DNA from: Lepus europaeus
Lineage: Eukaryota; Chordata; Mammalia; Lagomorpha; Leporidae
Assembly (NCBI RefSeq): GCF_033115175.1
Contig: NC_084837.1
Coordinates: forward strand, 11,794,266 to 11,858,265
Direction of reading: 5' to 3'
Length of the DNA: 64,000 nucleotides
Shown here: in pieces, positions 58,464 through 64,000 of the stretch
Position numbering within the stretch: the first letter of the stretch is position 1
How the letters are laid out: each line of letters starts with the position of its first letter
Program-made: the position numbers and the translations under genes
The notes under the pieces: model-generated
The model's input: the letters and a program-made list of their open reading frames with translations, nothing else
What the model was told of the DNA's origin: nothing
The model's database searches: none

Positions 58464-58639
58464 AATAACAGCATCTTTATTATAAAAATTAAGACTTTGA
58501 GGCAATTTGGGCTTATCTAATCTACAGGAGGGAAATAGTTCATTTTTATTGATATTATATTGTCCTTTAAGCACATATTCTAGGAATATGACAGAAAAAA
58601 ATACAGTGATACCAATGAGATTTCAATAATTCAGCTTCT

Positions 58640-59350
58640 TTAAAATGAAGGGATAAGGGTATGAAAACAGTCAACAAGCATATAAGATACTCAGCATCAG
58701 TTACTAGGGAAAAGCAAACCAAAACCACAACAAGGTACTATTCCAATGTCACCAAGATGGCTGAAACCAAGAAAAAAAAAAAAAAACTGTTGATAAAGAT
58801 ATGAGAAACTGGAACCCTTGTACGATGCAGGTGAGTGTCTACAATGGTGCAGCTGCCATACAACAGTTTGGCAGTTCGTCAAAAAATTAAACATATAATT
58901 ACTGTATCACCCAGCAATTCCACTCCTGAGTATCCAAAATAATGGAAAACAGGATCTCAAAACAAACACTGTACACTCATGTTCACAGCAACATTCCCAG
59001 TAGCCAAACAACAGAATATTATCTAGACGTGAAGTCCCAACATACCCTACAAGAAGAATGAACCTCAAAAACATTAAGTGACAGAGTTGGATATAAAAGG
59101 TCATTTACATGAAAGATCTAGATGAGCTAAATCCACAGTGAAAGCAGAACAGCGGTTGCCAGGGTCTGGAGGGAGGAGGGAGCAGGGAGTGAGTAACCAA
59201 CAGGAACGGCTTTCCTTCAGAGGTGTTTGGGAACCAAGTACAAGTGATGGTTACACACCACTTCGAGCAAAATAAACACTGCCAAATTGCACATTGTACA
59301 TTTCTGAATGGTTAATTGCTAAGTAAATTTTGCCTCAAAAAAGCAGGAGA
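58640..59350 (+). mobile_element. Old L1 3' region, sense
   Basis: Same element class as 14408-14900: CCAATGTCACCAAGATGGC, ACCCAGCAATTCCACTCC, CATGTTCACAGCAACATTCC, GCGGTTGCCAGGGTCTGGAG. No coding capacity. Confidence 0.75.
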
Positions 59351-59519
59351 ATTGAAATTCTAACAAGAGAAACTCTGGGTGAAATATTATAGGCCAAACA
59401 AGCTGGGTGGGAAACATAGAATAAAAGGGTTAGAATAAGATAGATTCTGATACTTAATAGAAATGTGTACCTGAAAAGCTGGTCATCTGAACTTTTTAGA
59501 ATTTTATTTTTTCTTACTC

Positions 59520-59945
59520 TTAGTAACTTTTAAAGATATTTTTCCAATTTTATTGAGGTAAAATTAACAATAAGAATTGTATATATTTATGGTATACAAA
59601 GCAATTTTTTGGTTGGGAGGAGACAGGGAGAGAAAAATAAGAGAGCATACCTGCTGGTTCATTCTCCAAATGCCCAGCTTCCCTGAGGCTGGGTCAAGGA
59701 GCAAGCCAAGAACTGGGAACAATTTAGGTCTCCCAGCCAGCGGTGAGTCATCACCACTATGTCCCAGAGTTTAAAATGGGGAGAAGCTGAAGTCAGGAGC
59801 CTGAGCCAAGAATCAAACATAGGCATTTCGACATGGGACGCAGGCACTTTAACCCTTAGCCTAAATAGCCACTAAACACCTGCTCCCAATGGGATGTTTT
59901 GATATGCACATACATTGTGAAATGATTACCACAAACATACTAAAA
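59520..59945 (-). mobile_element. Old L1-like 3' UTR antisense, split by an old SINE
   Basis: 59530-59600 (ATTTTATTGAGGTAAAATTA) and 59890-59940 (TGTGAAATGATTACCACAAA) are two halves of a familiar L1 3' UTR pattern. The middle (59601-59888) is a diverged minus-strand tRNA-type SINE with CTGCTGGTTCATTCTCC and TTTAACCCTTAGCC. Confidence 0.55.
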
Positions 59946-60208
59946 AATTTTTTTTCCATTTTATTTGAAAGAGAGAGATGGAAAGAGATCTTCCACCTGC
60001 TGGTTCATACCCAATATGCTCCAATAGCCAGGCTGGGTCAGACGTAAGCCAGGAATTTGGATCTCCACTAGTCTTACATGTGGGTGGCAGCCTTCACCTG
60101 CGGCCTCCTACAGTGTGAATTAACAGGAAGCTTCAACCCAGGCACTCCAATATGGGATGTGGGTGTCCCAAATGGTGACTTAACTGCTGCATGAACAGGC
60201 CCGCCTCC
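59944..60208 (-). mobile_element. Old tRNA-type SINE
   Basis: GATCTTCCACCTGCTGGTTC, AGCCAGGCTGGGTCAGACG, AACTGCTGCATGAACAGGCC. Confidence 0.75.
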
Positions 60209-60486
60209 ATCCTTTTTATTTACTTTTCTTTCAGATTGCCCTCCAACTGGTAAAATTCAAAACTCCTTAAATTCAGGTTTCTCTGCCACTTATAAAAAGC
60301 TGCAGCAGAACTGCATTACTTTGAACTGCAATGTATAATTAGTGATTATTCCAATAAGGGTTACATTGCAGGAATAAACTGCAATGTACAGCTAAATGTG
60401 AATAAATGTAGCCTATACTTAAAAAGCAGGAGTGTTAAAAAAAAAAAAAAAAAAGCAAGAGCATGAAGATGAATAACTACAGACTT
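60209..60486. other. MCEE intron 1, unassigned
   Basis: An A-run of about 18 lies at 60438-60455. No gene recognised. Confidence 0.35.
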
Positions 60487-60500
60487 AAGAAATCAACTAC

Positions 60501-60834
60501 TGGGGGCTGGCGCTGTGGCATAGTGGGTTAAAGCCCTGGCCTGAAGCGCTGGCATCCCACATGGGCACCAGTTCCAGTCCCGGCTGCTCCTCTTCCGATC
60601 CAGCTCTCTGCTATGGCCTGGGATAGCAGTAGAAAATGGCCCAAGTCCTTGGGCCCCTGCACCTGCGTGGGAGACCTGGAAGACTCTCCTGGCTCCTGGC
60701 TTCAGATTGACGCAGCCCTGGCCGTTGCAGCCTTCTGGGGAAGTGAACTAGCGGATGGAAGACCTCTCTCTCTCTGCCTCTATCCCTCTTCTCTCTGTGT
60801 AACTCTTTCAAATAAATAAAATAAATCTTTAAAA
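60501..60834 (+). mobile_element. CSINE copy with exact target duplication
   Basis: AAGAAATCAACTAC at 60487-60500 and 60835-60848. Head GGGGGCTGGCGCTGTGGC. Confidence 0.95.
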
Positions 60835-60848
60835 AAGAAATCAACTAC

Positions 60849-61175
60849 TTTCATACATGTCAGGAACGTTGTGTACAAGTAATAGGTATGTTAGAAAATC
60901 TGGTTGCATCTAATTCCTATCTTCACCATGCAGACTTGCTAATCACTTTTAGCACCTTGACTTAAAAATATCACTGCCTTTCTTTTGAGATTTTGCACTT
61001 ATTTCAGACCAAGCTTTCCAAACATTGTTGCAAATAAGTAAAGGTTTAGTTGCAAAGGTTTATATTCAAATGTGCTAATGGTTCTTATTAAAGCAATTAG
61101 ATTTAAATTTGTGTCTAAATTATCATATAATTGTGAATAACCTCTTGTAATAAGGTTTTTTTTTTAATATTCTGA
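60849..61175. other. MCEE intron 1, unassigned
   Basis: AT-rich unique sequence with no gene or repeat recognised. Confidence 0.35.
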
Positions 61176-61475
61176 TCTGTCATATTTATTTATTTATTTA
61201 TTTATTTGGAAGTCAGAGGGAGGAGAGATATTTCTCTCTCAGCTATTGGTTTTCTCTCCAAATACCTACAACAGCCAGAGCAAAGCCAGGAGCTGCTAGT
61301 AACTCATTTCAGGTCTCCCACATAGATGCAGAACCTCATTACTTAAGCCATCACTGTTATCTCCCCAGGTCTGACTAGCAGGAAGCTGGAGTCAGGAACT
61401 ACAGCCAGGTATAGAACCCCAATACTGCAATACGGTACACAGGCATCTTAAACTCTAGGTTAAACACACATGCCT
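61176..61475 (-). mobile_element. Old tRNA-type SINE
   Basis: Tail (TTTA)n at 61186-61206, CAAAGCCAGGAGCTGCTAG, end CTCTAGGTTAAACACACATG. Confidence 0.75.
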
Positions 61476-61479
61476 GTTA

Positions 61480-61625
61480 GCAGTTTTTAAAAACAGATTT
61501 ATAATTTACATGCCATAAAGTTCACCCATTTGAAGTGTACAATTCAGTAGTTTTTTGTCTACTTGGAAAGTTGTGCAACCTTTACATTCTCTAATTTTAG
61601 AACATGAAAAAAGTTTTTTAAGTCT
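61480..61625 (-). mobile_element. Old L1-like fragment
   Basis: CATGCCATAAAGTTCACCCA, GAAGTGTACAATTCAGTAG and AGTTGTGCAACCTTTACA are a familiar widely repeated mammalian L1-type sequence. Orientation is inferred. Confidence 0.5.
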
Positions 61626-62074
61626 GAATTTTTGCATATCTGGTTTGAGGAGATATATTTAGAAAGCTGTTTTAATTTATGAACTTTTTAATATGACGTA
61701 ACACTTATAACAAACCTGCCTTTGAAGAACCTACAGGCTGGTTTTTATGCTCAATGCTAATACACCGCAAACAGTCTCCACACACTCTCCATGTTTTACC
61801 AACTACTGGGACTTAACATCAGCACAAGACAGAATCCCATGGGGTAGAATAGTACTAATTTTACCTCAAATTCCCAGGACAAACCTATTGGTTTATTTCA
61901 CTGCTAGAGTTATACATACATCAGTGCTCCTAGGTACTCTTGCCTAAATCCATAATCCAAAGTAAACTGTGAAATTACAAATACTGCAATAGACATGATA
62001 CAGCAGCCTCTATCTGCCCACTAGACTTCATGGCCATAAAACAGAACTAATGACAACAGTTCAGTAAGAACTTT
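61626..62074. other. MCEE intron 1, unassigned
   Basis: No gene or repeat recognised. Confidence 0.35.
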
Positions 62075-62123
62075 ATGTAACCCTTCAACTCTATGAATCA
62101 GATATTATGTCCTCCATTTCAGA

Positions 62124-62159
<36 letters not shown>

Positions 62160-62252
62160 CTGACAGAGATTAAGTAATGTTCCTTAACATTATGCTAAAT
62201 GGCGAAGCTGGGCCTCAAACTGTCTGGCACCAAAGCTGATGAACCACTTTTT
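62075..62252 (+). mobile_element. MIR with internal poly(A) run
   Basis: GTCCTCCATTTCAGAGATT, GAGATTAAGTAATGTTCC and AATGGCGAAGCTGGGCCTCA follow MIR order. A run of about 27 A (62130-62156) interrupts it. Confidence 0.75.
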
Positions 62253-62569
62253 ATTTTTTTTTAAGACTTATTTGCTTATTTGAAAGTTAGTTACAAAGAG
62301 AGAGAGAGAGAGACAGAGAATCTTCCATCTACTGGTTCGCTCCCAGATGGCTGATATGGTTGGGACTGGGCCAGGCTGGAGCCAGTAGCTTCCTCCAGAT
62401 CTCCTGTGGGGGGCAGGGACCTAAGTACTTGGGCCATTCTCCACTGCTTTCCCAGGCACATTACTAGCAGGGAGTTGGATTGAAAGCGGAGCAGCCGGGA
62501 TTCAAGCTGGCACCCATATGGGATGCTGGGAGGTGGCGCCTTTACCGGCTGTGCCACAACACTGGCCCC
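62253..62569 (-). mobile_element. CSINE copy with target duplication
   Basis: TGAACCACTTTTT (62240-62252) and TGAACCATTCTTTT (62570-62583) flank it. It sits at the end of the MIR. Confidence 0.9.
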
Positions 62570-62717
62570 TGAACCATTCTTTTGATTCTCAAATTTTAAT
62601 ATCTTTGGTATATGTTCTATGAGCAATTCCTACTTTCTAAGAGATGGCTTTCCAAGACAGAATAGAGAGGACTCTTTTTTGCAAAGAGCTACTTGCCAAG
62701 GTAGATGCTACGACATG

Positions 62718-63085
62718 GACATCTGGTTTGGGTGCCGAATGTTTCCCCACAGGCCCCTGTGTTGAAGCTCAGTTCCCAGGGTGGCACTAATGGGAGGAGA
62801 CAGGGCCTGGTGGGAGTCCTCAGGTCACTGCACGGTATTCCCTAGGAAGATGCTTCTCTAGACAGGGTTGTAAGAGCCTGGTTTGGTGTCCAACCGCGCT
62901 GCTTCCTGGCTTGCGACCTGCACCTTCCCCTGCAGGAGCTCCACCACTGGCCCCTACCACGCTCTCCAGAGGCCAAACCAATGGTGCTGCTTGGTCTTGG
63001 ACTTGAACTCCACAAACTGAGTAAATACACCTTTCTCTTTTGCCTGGGGTACTGTGGCGTAGATACTGTCTTGCAGTTTACACAT
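62718..63085 (+). mobile_element. MaLR-type LTR relic
   Basis: CCCTGTGTTGAAGCTCAGTT, GCACTAATGGGAGGAGACAG, GCACCTTCCCCTGCAGG, CTGAGTAAATACACCTTTCT follow an MST/MLT1-like order. The open frames here are chance. No internal genes. Confidence 0.65.
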
Positions 63086-63599
63086 AGAAAGGCAGGGCTG
63101 CTGGGGTGTGCTATTACCACCTGTGAATCGCAAGTTCACGGAGGCGGTGCTCGGTGTGTTATGGTATTTTTCATGTGTAAGATACTGCAGCGCTGGGACA
63201 GCTAAACCCTGTTCCGGTGCACCTGTTCTTGGAATGTGGCTTCTCACTGAACCTGGGTGACCTGCGACGGGAGCCCACCAAGGAATGTGGTGACTGCGGA
63301 AAAAGCCTACACAGCTCAACCAGGAGCCGATGCGGTTTGAGCCCGGACTTCCAAGGCTGACCAGGCCCGCACGTTTCAATAGTGGGGCAGAGAAATCCAA
63401 CCTTGACAAAGGCTCACGCCCTTGGTGCTAGGAGGGTTTATCCCAAACCTCCAGGAGCAACTCCCGTTTTTACCACCTGGCACTTTCCGCCCACAGGAAA
63501 TCTCAGACGAACGCTTGCCCTCGCACGAAGGGTAGAAGAGAAGGAAAAGACACGCACAAGGAGGAGCGTGTAGCCCTTAAAAATTGGTTTTTAAAAATG
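63086..63599. other. MCEE intron 1, region before the CpG block
   Basis: GC content rises to the right. No exon with supported splice sites. A short zinc-finger-like peptide was considered and rejected. Confidence 0.35.
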
Positions 63600-64000
63600 G
63601 AGGCGCAGAGAACTCCAGGAATGTCCCCAGGCACGCCTGCCTGTGTCTTGCCGGGTTAAGAACCGCGGTGCGGAATTCTTCCAGCGCTGACCTCCGGCCG
63701 CGGCCAGCAGGTGCCCGGGCGCGCTGGGACGCACCGTCTGCAGGACTCGCACTCTCTCGGGGCGCGCCGCCCCACTCCCGTCTGCTGCTGTCCCTGCCTC
63801 GCCTGTCCCCCTGGACGGGTTCCCTCGCCTCTCCGGCCGGAACATAAAAAAGAGGCAAAACCATTCGCGCACAGCTCCCGGGCTGGCAGCGCTGAGGAAA
63901 CCCGGGTGCCGGGCTGAGCAGTCACTGGGGGCTTCTGGGGGAGCCCAGCGCGTTCGAGCCGCCCGCCGCGCCCCCAGCGGCCTCCTCAGCCCCCTGGCCT
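63600..64000. promoter_or_regulatory. CpG-rich block, probable edge of the MCEE promoter island
   Basis: GC-rich sequence with many CpG dinucleotides (for example CCGCGGTGCGG, GGCCGCGGCC, GGGGCGCGCCGCCCC) in a region that otherwise lacks them. It runs off the right edge. It lies upstream of MCEE exon 2 on the minus strand, where the promoter should be. In human, MCEE and MPHOSPH10 start head-to-head from one island, and I infer the same here. I looked for the MCEE start (a minus-strand ATGGCGCGGGTG-like sequence) and did not find it, so exon 1 is probably beyond 64000. The open frames in this block look like by-products of high GC content. Confidence 0.5.

Noticed and set aside
63271-63340. 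Zinc-finger-like peptide (KECGDCGKSLHSSTR) on the plus strand
   Set aside because: Only one CxxC is present, with no paired histidines or neighbouring fingers; a stop follows. Too short to support a C2H2 gene.
62842-63409. Open frames of 92-151 codons on the minus strand
   Set aside because: They overlap a MaLR LTR relic and have no recognised domain.
63577-63864. Possible MCEE exon 1 starting at ATGGTTTTGCC on the minus strand
   Set aside because: The peptide does not resemble the MCEE N-terminus, and no donor in the required phase was seen.
1-64000. CRISPR arrays, operons or phage-type systems
   Set aside because: The regularly recurring sequences are dispersed SINEs, not spaced direct repeats, and the genome is mammalian.

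Overview
This window is nuclear DNA from a lagomorph, almost certainly rabbit (Oryctolagus cuniculus). About forty copies of the tRNA-derived rabbit C-repeat SINE (CSINE) identify it. Each starts with a form of GGGGCCGGCGCTGTGG, carries an internal CCCATATGGG, and ends in a CT-rich stretch followed by AAATAAATAAATAAATCTTT. Rabbit-type L1 3' UTR copies and vertebrate splice signals agree with this.

One real protein-coding gene is visible: MCEE, methylmalonyl-CoA epimerase, on the minus strand. Its last coding exon (37643-37795) and middle exon (53956-54293) are intact and join in frame. They encode 162 of the 176 residues expected from the human protein. The first exon, with the start codon and the beginning of the mitochondrial presequence, was not found. 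A CpG-rich block starts near 63600 and runs off the right edge. It is probably the edge of the MCEE promoter island, which in human is shared head-to-head with MPHOSPH10. No other host gene was recognised.

The second gene-derived element is a full-length processed retrocopy of the splicing-related gene RSRC2 at 15483-17530 (+). It has a 5' UTR, AATAAA, a poly(A) tail and target-site duplications. A 100-nt insertion at what should be an exon junction breaks the N-terminal frame, but the downstream 366 codons of RSRC2 remain open.

Layout: 1-9 kb is GC-rich, mostly unassigned sequence with a few SINEs, a CTCCT pentanucleotide array, an old antisense L1 tail and a MER5A-like fragment. 9.5-15.3 kb holds dense SINEs, a recent-looking 254-bp tandem duplication, a palindromic DNA-transposon relic and an L1 tail. 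15.5-17.5 kb is the RSRC2 retrocopy. 18-21 kb is an old sense L1. 22-28 kb has MaLR-type LTR relics and unique DNA. 27.8-34.5 kb is a long, old L1 cut up by later insertions. 35.6-37.3 kb is antisense L1. 37.4-54.3 kb is MCEE exon 3, intron 2 and exon 2. 54.3-63.6 kb is MCEE intron 1 sequence with SINEs, L1 pieces, a MIR and a MaLR LTR. 63.6-64 kb is the CpG-rich edge.

I found no CRISPR array, operon, tRNA, rRNA or new enzyme system. The most unusual signal concerns mobile-element biology. Two independent insertions of rabbit L1 3' UTR sequence, with different target duplications and in opposite orientations, begin at exactly the same base. This hints at a discrete 3' UTR-only retroposon or a fixed truncation point. 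Other structures worth a look are a four-layer SINE nest, two SINEs stacked on one target site, a SINE with an inverted 5' part, and a competing acceptor site at MCEE exon 2.
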